From: an uncultured Sphingomonadaceae bacterium
Lineage (GTDB): Bacteria > Pseudomonadota > Alphaproteobacteria > Sphingomonadales > Sphingomonadaceae
Direction of reading: 5' to 3'
Assembly: GCA_946479505.1 (NCBI GenBank)
Contig: CAMLGC010000008.1
Location: forward strand, 8,347 to 72,346
DNA length: 64,000 nt
The position numbers and the translations under genes are program-made. The notes under the pieces are model-generated. The model had not been told where the DNA came from. It saw only the letters and a program-made list of their open reading frames with translations, and did no database searches. Position 1 is the first letter of the stretch; the number at the start of each line of letters is the position of its first letter. Positions 35,667 through 45,422 of this stretch are shown in pieces.

Positions 35667-38098
35667 ACCTCGCCGAATATCGCCGGCGGGACGACCGGCT
35701 CGCCGACCATCTGCCCTGGGCCGCGTTGGTCGCGGACGGTGTCATCCTCAACAAGGACGGCAGTTTCCAGCGCACTCTGGCCTTTCGTGGTCCCGATCTC
35801 GAAAGCGCGACCGAGGCCGAACTCGTCTCGGCGTGCGCGCGCGCCAACAACGTCCTCAAGCGCTTCGGCACCGGCTGGGCCTTGTTCTTCGAGGCCGAGC
35901 GCCGCGCAGCGCCCGGCTATCCCGACAGCGACTTTCCCGACCCCGCCTCCTGGCTGGTCGATCGGGAACGGCGGGCCGGGTTCGAGGCCGAGGGGCGGCA
36001 CTTCGAGAGCCGATATTGTCTGACGCTCGTCTGGCTGCCGCCGGCAGACGCCCAGGAGAGCGCCGGGCGGCCGCTGGTCGACCGGCCCGAGGCCGCCAAA
36101 GCGCGCGACTGGCGCGCCGCGCTCGCGAGCTTCATCGCCGAAACCGATCGCGCGCTCGACCTGTTCGCAGCCTTCATGCCCGAAATGCGCGCGCTCGGGT
36201 CGGCCGAGACGCTCACCTTTCTCCACAATGTGATCTCGGCGCGCCGTCATCCGGTCGCCGTCCCCGAGACGCCGATCTATCTCGACGGGCTGCTCGCCGA
36301 CACAGCCCTGACCGGCGGGCTCGAGCCGCGGCTGGGCGACCGCCACCTGCGCACGCTCACGCTGCTCGGCTTCCCGAACACGAGCCGGCCGGGACTGCTC
36401 GACGCGCTCAACCACCAGGATTTCGAATATCGCTGGGTCACCCGGTTCATCGCCCTCGACAAGACCGATGCGACCAAGGTGCTGACCAAGCTGCGCCGCC
36501 AATGGTTCAACAAACGCAAGTCGATCACCCAGCTGCTGCGCGAGGTGATGTACAATCAACCGGCGCAACTCCTCGACAGCGACGCCGACAACAAGGTCGT
36601 CGATGCCGATCTCGCGCTCCAGGCGCTCGGCGGCGATCATGTCGCGTTCGGCTTCCTCACGACGACGATCACGCTCGCCGACGACGATCGGGCGCGCGTC
36701 GAGGAAAAGGTCCGCAGCGTCGAGCGGATCGTCAACGGGCTCGGGTTCACGCTCGTGCGCGAGGGCGTCAACGCCGTCGAAGCGTGGCTCTCCTCCTTGC
36801 CCGGCCAGGTCTATGCCAATGTCCGGCAGCCGATCCTCCACACGCTCAATCTCGCGCATCTGATGCCGCTCTCAAGCGTGTGGGCGGGTCCGGCGCGCAA
36901 TGCCCATCTTGACGGACCGCCGCTGTTGCTTGCGCGAACCTCGGGCTCGACGCCGTTCCGGCTTTCCACCCATGTCGGCGACGTCGGCCACATGCTCGTC
37001 GTCGGCCCGACAGGGGCAGGCAAGTCCGTGCTCCTTGCGTTGATCGCACTTCAGTTTCGTCGCTATCGCGATGCCCAGATCTATCTCTTCGACAAGGGCC
37101 TCTCGGCACGCGCCGCGGTCCTCGCAATGGGCGGCGCGCACCATGCGCTCGGCCTTGCCGGCGATGCCGGCGACACGCTCGCGTTCCAGCCGCTGCGCGA
37201 CATCGCAAATCCGAGCGAACGGGCGTGGGCCGCCGAGTGGATCTGCGCGTTGCTCAGCCACGAGACAATTGCCGTCACGCCCGAGGTCAAGGAGGCGGTC
37301 TGGTCGGCGCTCGAAAGCCTTGCGTCCGCACCCGCCGACGAACGCACGCTCACCGGTCTTTCGCTTCTCCTCCAGTCGAACGCGCTCCGTACCGCGCTCG
37401 GCGCCTACACGCTGGACGGTCCGTACGGACGTCTGCTCGATGCCGCCGAGCAGCGGCTCGCGTTCGCCGACGTCCAATGTTTCGAGACCGAAGGGCTGAT
37501 GGGCCATGCCGGTGTGGTCGCACCGGTGCTCACCTATCTGTTCCATCGCCTCGAGCAACGGTTCGACGGCCGTCCGACCTTGCTCGTTCTCGACGAAGCC
37601 TGGATCTTCCTCGACGATCCGCTGTTCGCCGCGCGCATTCGCGAATGGCTTAAGGTTTTGCGGAAGAAGAATGTCGCGGTCCTGTTCGCGACCCAGAGTC
37701 TCGCCGATGTGGCCGAAAGCACGATCGCGCCTGCGATCATCGAAAGCTGCCCGCAGCGGATTTTCCTGCCGAACGACCGGGCGATCGAACCGCTAGCGCG
37801 CGCCGCCTACGAACGATTCGGCCTCAATGACCGCCAGGTCGAGCTGATCAGTCGCGCGACGCCGAAGCGGCATTATTATCTCCAGTCCGCCCGCGGCAAC
37901 CGGCTGTTCGAGCTCGGGCTCGAACCGATCGCGCTCGCTTTGTGCGGCGCCTCCGATCCCGACACGCAAGCGCGCATCGACGCGCTCCTCGCCGATCATG
38001 GCGGCGCCGATTTCGCCGCGCGGTTCCTGCGGTCCGCCGGCCTCGGCTGGGCCGCCGACCTCCTCGCCGATTTCCCCGACCCAAGCCCCAAGGAGTAA
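35660..38098 (+). CDS. trbE: TrbE conjugation ATPase (VirB4 family)
   Basis: 812 aa from ATG 35660. The N-terminal CagE/TrbE domain begins NLAEYRRRDDRLADHLPW. Walker A is GPTGAGKSV (about 448-456) and Walker B is in LLVLDEAWIFLDDPLF; ATQSLAD follows as the sensor region. It is the largest ATPase of the Trb channel, energising pilin handling and assembly. Full length and intact motifs suggest that it is functional. Confidence 0.95.
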   Translation: MLNLAEYRRRDDRLADHLPWAALVADGVILNKDGSFQRTLAFRGPDLESATEAELVSACARANNVLKRFGTGWALFFEAERRAAPGYPDSDFPDPASWLVDRERRAGFEAEGRHFESRYCLTLVWLPPADAQESAGRPLVDRPEAAKARDWRAALASFIAETDRALDLFAAFMPEMRALGSAETLTFLHNVISARRHPVAVPETPIYLDGLLADTALTGGLEPRLGDRHLRTLTLLGFPNTSRPGLLDALNHQDFEYRWVTRFIALDKTDATKVLTKLRRQWFNKRKSITQLLREVMYNQPAQLLDSDADNKVVDADLALQALGGDHVAFGFLTTTITLADDDRARVEEKVRSVERIVNGLGFTLVREGVNAVEAWLSSLPGQVYANVRQPILHTLNLAHLMPLSSVWAGPARNAHLDGPPLLLARTSGSTPFRLSTHVGDVGHMLVVGPTGAGKSVLLALIALQFRRYRDAQIYLFDKGLSARAAVLAMGGAHHALGLAGDAGDTLAFQPLRDIANPSERAWAAEWICALLSHETIAVTPEVKEAVWSALESLASAPADERTLTGLSLLLQSNALRTALGAYTLDGPYGRLLDAAEQRLAFADVQCFETEGLMGHAGVVAPVLTYLFHRLEQRFDGRPTLLVLDEAWIFLDDPLFAARIREWLKVLRKKNVAVLFATQSLADVAESTIAPAIIESCPQRIFLPNDRAIEPLARAAYERFGLNDRQVELISRATPKRHYYLQSARGNRLFELGLEPIALALCGASDPDTQARIDALLADHGGADFAARFLRSAGLGWAADLLADFPDPSPKE

Positions 38099-38103
38099 CA
38101 AAA

Positions 38104-38850
38104 ATGCGCCGTTCCCCAGTCCGAAAGCATGTCACCGCCGGTGCCCTCAGCGTCGCATCGCTCGGTTTACTCGCCGGCGCGATCGTGCCCGCGACACCCG
38201 CCGAAGCCCAGTGGACCGTCTTCGATCCCAGCAACTATAGCCAGAACGTACTGACCGCCGCGCGCACGCTTCAGCAGATCAACAACCAGATCCGCTCGCT
38301 CCAGAATGAAGCCCAAAGCCTTCTGAACCAGGCCAGGAATCTGAGCACGATCAGCTTCCCCGAGATGCAGGCGATCACCGCGTCGCTGCGCCAGATCGAC
38401 CAGCTCATGGATGAGGCTCGGGGCGTCCAGTTTCGGGTGGACAATCTCGACCAGCAGTTCGCTCGGCTCTTTCCGGACCGCTTCGACGCGGCGCTCACCA
38501 ACGATCAGCATGTGGTCGATGCGCGCAATCGGCTCGACACATCGAAGGCAGCACTGCGTCAGACCATGGGCGTACAGGCTCAGGTCGTCGAGAACATCGC
38601 CGCGGATGCGCGCACGCTGAACGGCATCACCGCCCGCAGCCAAAGCGCCGAAGGCGCGCTGCAAGCCCAGCAGGCGACCAATCAGCTTCTGGCACTCGTC
38701 GCCAAGCAGCAGTTCCAACTCCAGAACCTGATGGCGGCGCAATATCGCGCCGACGCGATCGAACGTGCGCGCCGCGTGCAATCCCAGGCCGATGCACGCG
38801 CCGCCACCGCCAAGTTCCTCGATTCCGGCAACGCCTACACCCCTCAATAG
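38104..38850 (+). CDS. trbJ: TrbJ (VirB5 family)
   Basis: 248 aa. A signal peptide ends in PAEAQ, followed by WTVFDPSNYSQNVLTAARTLQQINN, the typical start of mature TrbJ. Most of the rest is coiled coil (repeated Q and heptads, about residues 60-230). VirB5-like proteins sit at the pilus tip or help mating contact. The usual small entry-exclusion gene trbK between trbJ and trbL is not evident in the 116-base gap. Confidence 0.9.
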   Translation: MRRSPVRKHVTAGALSVASLGLLAGAIVPATPAEAQWTVFDPSNYSQNVLTAARTLQQINNQIRSLQNEAQSLLNQARNLSTISFPEMQAITASLRQIDQLMDEARGVQFRVDNLDQQFARLFPDRFDAALTNDQHVVDARNRLDTSKAALRQTMGVQAQVVENIAADARTLNGITARSQSAEGALQAQQATNQLLALVAKQQFQLQNLMAAQYRADAIERARRVQSQADARAATAKFLDSGNAYTPQ

Positions 38851-38966
38851 GCGCGGCCGGAAAGGGCGGAGGGCATTCAGCCCCCGTGTCCTCCGCCCGC
38901 CGCGAGGTCCGGCGCCGCTCCCCCGCCGGGCCTCGCGGTCTCCACCCCCAACAGGATTGTCGAGCA

Positions 38967-40268
38967 GTGAACGACCTCAACGTCATCGACCGCTTCATGG
39001 GCGCCTTCATCCGCTACATCGATAGCGGGTTCGGGCTGCTTGGCGGCGACGTCCAGTTTCTGACCGCGACCCTGATCGCAATCGATATCACGCTCGCGGG
39101 CCTGTTCTGGGCGATGGGCGGCGAGGACAACGTTCTCGGACGGCTCATCAAGAAGATTCTCTATGTCGGCGTCTTCGCGTTCATCCTGAACAGCTTCTCG
39201 ACCCTCGCCGACATCATCTTCCGCTCGTTCGCCCAGGCGGGGCTGACCGCAGGCGGCGGCACAATCGGTCCCGATCAGCTGCTCCAGCCCGGATGGCTCG
39301 CGAGCACCGGCTTCAGCGCGGCCAAGCCGCTCCTCGACCAAGCTGCCGAGATGCTCGGGTTCACGACGTTCTTCGACAATATCGTCCCGATCGCGGTGCT
39401 GCTGTTCGCCTGGGCGATCGTGATCCTCGCCTTCTTCATGCTCGCGGTTCAGATGTTCGTGTGCGTCATCGAGTTCAAGCTGACGAGCCTCGCCGGCTTC
39501 ATCCTCGTGCCGTTCGCCCTTTGGAACCGAACGAGTTTCCTTGCCGAACGCGTGCTCGGCAACGTCGTGTCATCGGGCATCAAGGTCATGGTGCTCGCGG
39601 TCATCGTCGGCATCGGCTCGGGCTTCTTCGGCGAGTTCACCAATGCACTCGCGGGCCGCGAGCCGACGCTCGGCGACGCAATGAGCCTCGTCCTTGCGGC
39701 GCTGGCGCTCTTCGGCCTCGGAATTTTCGGACCGTCGATTGCCTCGGGGCTGGTGGCGGGTGGACCCCAACTCGGCGCCGGAGCAGCGCTCGGCACGACC
39801 ATCGGTGCGGCCGGCGCGACGATGCTGGCAGGCGGCGCCACCTTCGGTGCCGCGCGGATGGCGGGCGGCGCTGCATTGGGCGCGATCCGTGCGGGAACGA
39901 GCATGGGAACCGGCGCGTCGACCGCCTACGCGCTTGGCCGCGACACCGCAGCGAGCCCGAGCGTCGGCAGCGGCCTCGGCGGGGTGGCGCGCGCAGCGGG
40001 AAATAGCGCCAAGGGCGCGATGTCCGAGAGACTCGGCTTGGGCGCAGCCGCGGAGCGCGGCCGCCAAGCCGCGTTTCGGGCGCTTGGCGGCGGCAGCGCG
40101 ACCAGCACGTCGGCATCCACCGATCGAGGTGGCATGCCCGATTGGGCACGGCGCCTCCAGCACGAGCAGTCCGCTCGGGCTCATCGTCACACCGCTCTTC
40201 AGACGCTCAAGGAAGGCGATCGCGGCGGCGCGGCCGCGACGCCCGACATCAAGGAAAGGGAGGACTGA
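38967..40268 (+). CDS. trbL: TrbL (VirB6 family)
   Basis: 433 aa from a GTG at 38967 with AGGA upstream. At least six hydrophobic helices occupy residues 30-320, including VLLFAWAIVILAFFMLAVQM and the conserved TSLAGFILVPFALWNRTSF. The C-terminal 130 residues are Gly/Ala/Ser-rich and likely flexible. TrbL forms the inner-membrane passage for DNA. Gene order J-L-F-G-I matches other Trb systems. Confidence 0.92.
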   Translation: MNDLNVIDRFMGAFIRYIDSGFGLLGGDVQFLTATLIAIDITLAGLFWAMGGEDNVLGRLIKKILYVGVFAFILNSFSTLADIIFRSFAQAGLTAGGGTIGPDQLLQPGWLASTGFSAAKPLLDQAAEMLGFTTFFDNIVPIAVLLFAWAIVILAFFMLAVQMFVCVIEFKLTSLAGFILVPFALWNRTSFLAERVLGNVVSSGIKVMVLAVIVGIGSGFFGEFTNALAGREPTLGDAMSLVLAALALFGLGIFGPSIASGLVAGGPQLGAGAALGTTIGAAGATMLAGGATFGAARMAGGAALGAIRAGTSMGTGASTAYALGRDTAASPSVGSGLGGVARAAGNSAKGAMSERLGLGAAAERGRQAAFRALGGGSATSTSASTDRGGMPDWARRLQHEQSARAHRHTALQTLKEGDRGGAAATPDIKERED

Positions 40269-40270
40269 AC

Positions 40271-41086
40271 ATGTTCGGCTCGGGTCACTTCAAGCGCAGC
40301 GTCCAGCGCTACGGACGCACCCCGGAACCCGCGACGCCATTCCAGCGCGCCGGTCAGCTCTGGGATGAACGGATCGGCTCGGCGCGGGTCCAGGCGAAGA
40401 ATTGGCGGTTGATGGCATTCGGCAGCCTTGTCCTCTCCGCCGGGCTCGGCAGCGGCCTGCTTTGGCAGTCGATGAAGAGCCGCGTCGTGCCCTATGTCGT
40501 CGAGGTCGATAGTCTCGGCCAGGCACAGGCCATCAGCAAGGCGCAAGCAGGCTACCATCCGACCGATCCGCAGATTGCGTGGCATCTGGCGCGCTTCATC
40601 ACCCACGTCCGTGCGGTCTCGCTCGACCCGGTCGTGATGCGCGAGCACTGGCTCGAGGCTTATGCGCATACGACGCGGCGCGGCGCACAATTTCTGAGCG
40701 GCTATGCCCGCACGGCCGATCCGTTCGCGCGGATCGGCGAGCAAACCGTATCGGTGCAGGTGACGAGCGTCGTGCGCGCCTCGGATCGATCGTTCCAGGT
40801 CAAATGGGTTGAAACGGCTTTTGCGCGCGGCGCCCAAACCGGGCGCTCGCACTGGACCGCCATTCTGACCGTCATCGTCAAACCGCCGCGCTCGGCCGAG
40901 ATACTGCGCAAGAATCCGCTCGGTCTTTATGTCGACGCCATCGACTGGAGCCGGGAAATCGAACCGCCGCCCGCGCCGGCGCACGGCGCGGCGCCTCCTC
41001 CATCGTCGCGCCCGCCAACCCTCGACGCGACCGGTCCCGACCTTTCGAGCGCACCCGCAACATCCACCCCGGAGACGCACCCATGA
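40271..41086 (+). CDS. trbF: TrbF (VirB8 family)
   Basis: 271 aa from ATG 40271, two bases after trbL. The N-terminal tail is cytoplasmic, one membrane helix spans about 47-66, and the periplasmic VirB8 domain follows (VPYVVEVDSLG, DPQIAWHLARFITHVRAVS, NPLGLYVDAIDWSREI). A proline-rich end of about 40 residues is typical for TrbF. It nucleates assembly of the periplasmic core. Confidence 0.93.
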   Translation: MFGSGHFKRSVQRYGRTPEPATPFQRAGQLWDERIGSARVQAKNWRLMAFGSLVLSAGLGSGLLWQSMKSRVVPYVVEVDSLGQAQAISKAQAGYHPTDPQIAWHLARFITHVRAVSLDPVVMREHWLEAYAHTTRRGAQFLSGYARTADPFARIGEQTVSVQVTSVVRASDRSFQVKWVETAFARGAQTGRSHWTAILTVIVKPPRSAEILRKNPLGLYVDAIDWSREIEPPPAPAHGAAPPPSSRPPTLDATGPDLSSAPATSTPETHP

Positions 41087-41961
41087 ACCGAACGCTTTTT
41101 CTCGCCGGCGCGGTCGCGCTGACCGCGCTTCAGATCCCGGCCCAAGCCGCCGCCGCGGCGCAAACGTCCGCAGCCCGTCCCCACACGCATCACCCGAATT
41201 CGCTCAAGAGCGTCGCTGCCGCCAATGTCGCGGCGACGCAGGAGCCCAAGGCATCGGGGTTCGCCAACGCGATCCAGGTCTATCCGTTCGCGCAAGGTAG
41301 CCTGTACCGCCTCTATGCATCGCCCGGTCGCGTCACCGATATCGCGCTCCAGCCCGGCGAGGCACTGGTGGCGGTCGCCGCGGGCGATACCGCGCGCTGG
41401 GTCATCGGAGACACGACCAGCGGCAGCGGCGAGGCGGAACGCACGCATATCCTCGTGAAACCGTTCAGCGCAGGGCTCGCCACCAATCTCGTCGTCACCA
41501 CCGACCGGCGCAGCTATCATCTCGATCTCACCAGCACATCCGGTCCGGCGATGGCGGGGGTGTCCTGGACCTATCCGCACGATGCGCTGGTCGCGCTTCG
41601 AAACGAGGCGCAGCGCGCGAAAGCTGCGGCGCCGGTTGCGGCCGGGTTGGTCGTCGAGCAGCTGCACTTCAACTACGAGATTTCAGGCGATGAGCCGGCC
41701 TGGCGGCCGCTGCGTGCGTTCGATGACGGACGGCAGACCTTCATCGAGTTTCCGGCGTCGATCGTTGTCGGTGAGGTGCCGCCGTTGTTCGTTCTCGACC
41801 AGAGCGGCAAAGCGACCCTCGTCAACTACCGCATGCGCGGCCGCTACTATGTCGTGGACCGCATCTTCAACGCAGCGGAGCTGAGGCTCGGCACCAAGCA
41901 CCCGCAGGTCGTGCGGATCACGCGCGTGGGCGAGGACGTCCGGCAGCGGAGCGGCTCATGA
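41083..41961 (+). CDS. trbG: TrbG (VirB9 family)
   Basis: 292 aa overlapping trbF by 4 bases. A signal peptide (to AQAAAAA) is followed by the N-terminal VirB9 domain (IQVYPFAQGSLYRLYASPGRVTDIALQPGE, RWVIGDTTSG) and the C-terminal domain with NYRMRGRYYVVDRIF. It forms the outer-membrane core layer with TrbI. Complete and typical in length. Confidence 0.94.
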   Translation: MNRTLFLAGAVALTALQIPAQAAAAAQTSAARPHTHHPNSLKSVAAANVAATQEPKASGFANAIQVYPFAQGSLYRLYASPGRVTDIALQPGEALVAVAAGDTARWVIGDTTSGSGEAERTHILVKPFSAGLATNLVVTTDRRSYHLDLTSTSGPAMAGVSWTYPHDALVALRNEAQRAKAAAPVAAGLVVEQLHFNYEISGDEPAWRPLRAFDDGRQTFIEFPASIVVGEVPPLFVLDQSGKATLVNYRMRGRYYVVDRIFNAAELRLGTKHPQVVRITRVGEDVRQRSGS

Positions 41962-43181
41962 GCGAGGACGAAACACCGCCGCCCGCGCCCAAGGTCGACC
42001 CCAAGACGCTCGTCATCCGCGCACAGCCGCCGCGAGCCGTCCGGTTCCGCCGCGGGGTGATCATCACGGCGGGTGCCTTGGGCTCGGTGGCTCTGGCAGC
42101 AATTGCCTGGACGGCCCTGAAGCCGGTCACGTTCGAGCACGTCGCCGCGTCCGAAGAAGGATCGCAGCCGAGCGCGCTGCCGGCAAACGACACGCTCAAC
42201 CGACTACCGTCGAGCTATGCCGACACGCCGAAGCTCGGGCCGCCCCTTCCGGGCGATCTCGGCCGCCCGATCCTCGATCATCAGCGCGCACTTACCGAGC
42301 AGACCGCCACACGGCAAGGCGGGACAGCGGATGAGGACGCCGCCCAGAAACGCGAACGCCGACGCGCCGAGCTCAAGGCGGCGCGCGAATCCGCTATCCT
42401 GTTCCAAAGCGAGCGTGGGACAGCGGGGCCTTCGCAAGCGACACCGGCGTTCGACGCGGCAGCTCCGGCTTCGACCGCACCGGCCGGCGTCGTGCTCGGC
42501 GAACGGAACCCGATGCTCGGCCCCGGACGGCACCCCAACGCCCAGGACAACAAATCCGCCTTCGTCTCGCATTCCGGCAGCGACGGTCACATCAATCCGC
42601 ACCGACTTGCGCCGGCCGCATCGCCCTATATGCTGTCGGCTGGAAGCGTCATTCCGGCGAGCCTGATCACCGGATTGCGCTCCGACCTGCCGGGACTCGT
42701 GATCGCGCAAGTAACCGAGCGGGTCTACGACAGCGCAACCGGACATATCCTCCTGATCCCGCAAGGGGCGCGTCTGATCGGCAGCTACGACAGCGCCGTG
42801 GCATTCGGACAAAGACGCGCGCTGATCGTTTGGCAGCGCATCGTCATGCCCGATGGCAGCTCGCTCGAGCTCGACAACGTGCCTGCAAGCGATGCTGCGG
42901 GCTATGCGGGTCTCGAGGACAAGGTCGATTTCCACACCTGGACCCTGTTCAAGGGCGCGGCGATCTCGAGCTTGCTCGGTGTCGGGGCGAACCTGACGTT
43001 CACCGGCGAGAGCGATCTCGTCGAGGCAATCCGGCAATCGACGCAGCAAAACGTGTCGCGTGCCGGCGACCAGCTCACGTCGCGCAACCTGCACATTCAG
43101 CCGACGATTACGATCCGGCCCGGCGCGCCGGTCCGGCTGGTCGTTCGCCGTGATCTCGTTCTCGCCCCTTGGCGAAATTAG
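41958..43181 (+). CDS. trbI: TrbI (VirB10 family)
   Basis: 407 aa overlapping trbG by 4 bases. One membrane helix lies at about 33-54 after a short cytoplasmic tail, then a long flexible Pro/Ala region. The conserved C-terminal VirB10 beta-barrel domain begins about residue 215 (LSAGSVIPASLITGL, GHILLIPQGARLIGSYDS, DNVPASDAAGYAGLEDKVDFH). TrbI bridges inner and outer membranes and senses ATP use. It ends the structural trb block. Confidence 0.94.
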   Translation: MSEDETPPPAPKVDPKTLVIRAQPPRAVRFRRGVIITAGALGSVALAAIAWTALKPVTFEHVAASEEGSQPSALPANDTLNRLPSSYADTPKLGPPLPGDLGRPILDHQRALTEQTATRQGGTADEDAAQKRERRRAELKAARESAILFQSERGTAGPSQATPAFDAAAPASTAPAGVVLGERNPMLGPGRHPNAQDNKSAFVSHSGSDGHINPHRLAPAASPYMLSAGSVIPASLITGLRSDLPGLVIAQVTERVYDSATGHILLIPQGARLIGSYDSAVAFGQRRALIVWQRIVMPDGSSLELDNVPASDAAGYAGLEDKVDFHTWTLFKGAAISSLLGVGANLTFTGESDLVEAIRQSTQQNVSRAGDQLTSRNLHIQPTITIRPGAPVRLVVRRDLVLAPWRN

Positions 43182-43191
43182 GAGGAAATCG

Positions 43192-43422
43192 ATGCCGGAA
43201 CTCAAGCTTGCCCGCATACCTGATCGCACCCCGGTGAAGCTCACCATCACCCTACTGCCGGACGTGCGACAGGCTCTTCAGGATTATGCTCTGATCTATG
43301 CCGAGGCGTACGGGCGGGACGTAACGGTCCCGGAGCTCATCCCCGCCATTCTGTCCGGATTTCTCGAAAGCGATCGGGGCTTCGCGAGGGCCCGTGCTGC
43401 GCTCCTGGAGGATCGAAAATGA
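43192..43422 (+). CDS. DUF2274 protein
   Basis: 76 aa; AGGAGG lies 6 bases before the ATG. KLTITLLPDVRQALQDYALIYAEAYG and VPELIPAILSGFLESDRGF define DUF2274, a small family encoded straight after trbI in alphaproteobacterial ICEs. The strand-helix-helix layout hints at a ribbon-helix-helix fold, so a regulatory role is possible. It overlaps the next gene by 4 bases. Confidence 0.85.
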   Translation: MPELKLARIPDRTPVKLTITLLPDVRQALQDYALIYAEAYGRDVTVPELIPAILSGFLESDRGFARARAALLEDRK

Positions 43423-43640
43423 CCCCTGTCACAATCGAAGCCGAGACTCCCGACCGCCTGCTCAGGTTGATTGAGGTGCGGCGCCGTGTCGGTCTTGGAA
43501 AGACGATGATCTATGCGATGATCGGTGACGGGCGTTTTCCCAGACCGTACAAGGTCACGCCGGCGGCCTCGCGATGGAGCGAGCGCGAGATCATCGCGTG
43601 GATAGAGCGGGTCAAGGATGGCGCAACGGTCCCCGGATAG
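43419..43640 (+). CDS. AlpA family regulator
   Basis: 73 aa. RLIEVRRRVGLGKTMIYAMIGDGRFPRPYKVTPAASRWSEREIIAWIE is a textbook AlpA helix-turn-helix: recognition helix at TMIYAMI, wing at RW. AlpA-type proteins switch on excision or transfer genes of integrated elements. It is the last gene of the traG-trb operon and could feed back on it. Confidence 0.88.
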   Translation: MTPVTIEAETPDRLLRLIEVRRRVGLGKTMIYAMIGDGRFPRPYKVTPAASRWSEREIIAWIERVKDGATVPG

Positions 43641-43797
43641 GGCCAAACCACACTGCTAAGTTGTTGTGATATCCGTTGCTGGCCAGACACCCCGCACCGC
43701 ATCGCCCCCCCCCCGAGGTCAAAGTTGTGGAATTGAACATGGCCATTGGTGATGCGATGTCTCGTGACGTAAGGGTTCATTACGATCATGAAAGCTC

Positions 43798-45042
43798 TCA
43801 AAGGGCCAGCGCCTTCGCCAGATCGTCATGTTCGAAAGCACTGGCCATCCGCTTGATCTCAGCCGGCCGCGCGCCGATCTGCTCAGCCACCGCGGCCCAC
43901 TTGCACACCACGCTCGCAACCTCGGCGACGATCGCTACCGCATTGGCAGACTTCAAGCCGAAATACTCTGCGACCGAAAGCGCCAGACCGAGATCGCAGG
44001 TCGCCTCGTCGAGTGAGATGTTCGTCGAAAGGACGCGCGCCTTCAGGTCGACGGGCACAGGATTGAGATCATAGGCCGGCGAGAGGACCCAACCGCCACG
44101 ATCCCGCCAGAGGAAGCCGTGGTTGCGCCCATGGTCGTCGACGTTGGAGATAAGGATATTGAAGATCATCCGGCGATAGAGTTCGCTCGCATCGGCCGCT
44201 GCATTGGCTCCGGTCCGCGTCAGCACGTCGACGAGTTCGGGATAGCTGGCGCGTTCGCCATCGTTAATGCCCATCATCGACAAGGCGGACAGATATGGAA
44301 TGCGGCGCTCACCCTCGCGATCGAAGCGCCTCGATATCAGGACCGACTTGCCGGCCACCTCATGAAGAGCGTGATCGGCAACCGCGATGCCGGCTTGACG
44401 GGCAAGGTCGAGCGCGATCGCTTCCCAGAGCTCGATCCGATAGTCATCGGTTTCCTTCGCGAATTTGGCGATCGACAGAGCGCCGTGCTGGTCGAGCACC
44501 GAGGCCTTGGGCCGCGCACCACCCAGCGACGAGCCGGGCGCGAAGATCATGCGCAGATCCTCCTCGCTTTCCTCGTCACGCTCAATCCGCTCAGTGACGG
44601 CCAGGAGTTTTCCGAGGTCGATCAGGTTCGGTATCCCTGCCCCTTGTTCGGCGAGAAATGCTCCCTCCTCGGCGACCCGAAACCGCAAGGCGCCGAGGCG
44701 CGCGCGATCGGAGACGCCGAGCAGATAATCGAGTTCGGTTAATGTGCGTGGCGTACGCGCCTCGCGCTCGGCCCGCTTGCGCTCCGCGCGCTGCATGAGC
44801 CGCCGCCCCCACGTGTCGGGGGCGGAATCTCCAATCGAACCATAAAGGCCCGCAGGCGGGGCATAGGCGCCACGGCCAAGCTGAAGCGCTGGCTCCAGCG
44901 AGAATGCCTCCTTATGTCCAAGCCAGGCAGGGTGATATTCGAACACAACAGGCGCGCGGTCGCCGCCGCGCTCGGGCGCGTAGAGCGTCCCGACGCGTTG
45001 CGTCGCATCGGCGAGCGCAATATGAACCTCGACGTCAGCCAT
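43798..45042 (-). CDS. hipA: HipA-type toxin kinase
   Basis: 414 aa from ATG 45042, overlapping hipB by 8 bases. The N-terminal HipA_N part (GTLYAPERGG, VFEYHPAWL, PDTWGRRLM) precedes the kinase: the P-loop-like SSLGGARPKASV, and the catalytic loop NVDDHGRNHGFLW with the Asp-His-x-x-Asn set. HipA kinases phosphorylate aminoacyl-tRNA synthetases and cause growth arrest; HipB binds and silences them. All key motifs are intact. On an island it would help to keep the element. Confidence 0.9.
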   Translation of the reverse strand: MADVEVHIALADATQRVGTLYAPERGGDRAPVVFEYHPAWLGHKEAFSLEPALQLGRGAYAPPAGLYGSIGDSAPDTWGRRLMQRAERKRAEREARTPRTLTELDYLLGVSDRARLGALRFRVAEEGAFLAEQGAGIPNLIDLGKLLAVTERIERDEESEEDLRMIFAPGSSLGGARPKASVLDQHGALSIAKFAKETDDYRIELWEAIALDLARQAGIAVADHALHEVAGKSVLISRRFDREGERRIPYLSALSMMGINDGERASYPELVDVLTRTGANAAADASELYRRMIFNILISNVDDHGRNHGFLWRDRGGWVLSPAYDLNPVPVDLKARVLSTNISLDEATCDLGLALSVAEYFGLKSANAVAIVAEVASVVCKWAAVAEQIGARPAEIKRMASAFEHDDLAKALAL

Positions 45043-45373
45043 TTTCCCGCGGGCCTGACTTGCGACGCTTGATCCGCGCGCGTTCTGGAAGGGCTTCGGC
45101 CGACAGGAGTTGCCCAGTCTTGTCGTTGACGCGATCGGCCAATGTACCGAGGCCATCAAGCATGCCCATGGCCTGGAGGACGGCGGCATAGATGCCGATG
45201 CCGACGCCGGGATCGCCGGCCTCGATACGCCGAAGCGTCGGCCGTGTCGTAAAGGCTCGGTTCGCCACAACATCGGCGGGCAGGCTGCGTCGCAGCCGGG
45301 CCTCACGCACATCCGATCCCAACTTCTTGAGCGCGCGGCGGACTGCGATAGACGGCAGATGGGCACTCGGCAT
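45035..45373 (-). CDS. hipB: HipB-like XRE antitoxin
   Basis: 112 aa from ATG 45373. AVRRALKKLGSDVREARLRRSLPADVVANRAF and TRPTLRRIEAG form an XRE helix-turn-helix; the C-terminal tail is basic. It pairs with HipA (8-base overlap, antitoxin first). An inverted repeat spanning its own start region is a likely autoregulatory operator. An earlier in-frame start at 45466 has no added conserved sequence. Confidence 0.85.
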   Translation of the reverse strand: MPSAHLPSIAVRRALKKLGSDVREARLRRSLPADVVANRAFTTRPTLRRIEAGDPGVGIGIYAAVLQAMGMLDGLGTLADRVNDKTGQLLSAEALPERARIKRRKSGPRENG

Positions 45374-45422
45374 GGAAACATCGCTTTCCGTTATTACCAC
45401 TTTATGTAACACGAAGTTTCCA
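45373..45422. promoter_or_regulatory. Inverted repeat at hipB start, likely HipB operator
   Basis: TGGAAAC at 45373-45379 is perfectly complementary to GTTTCCA at 45416-45422, with 36 bases between that include the AT-rich hipB leader. Paired sites of this kind are bound by HipB dimers to repress hipBA. Confidence 0.45.

Noticed and set aside
38851..38966. trbK entry-exclusion gene between trbJ and trbL
   Set aside because: The 116-base gap holds no frame with a lipobox or the usual trbK length.
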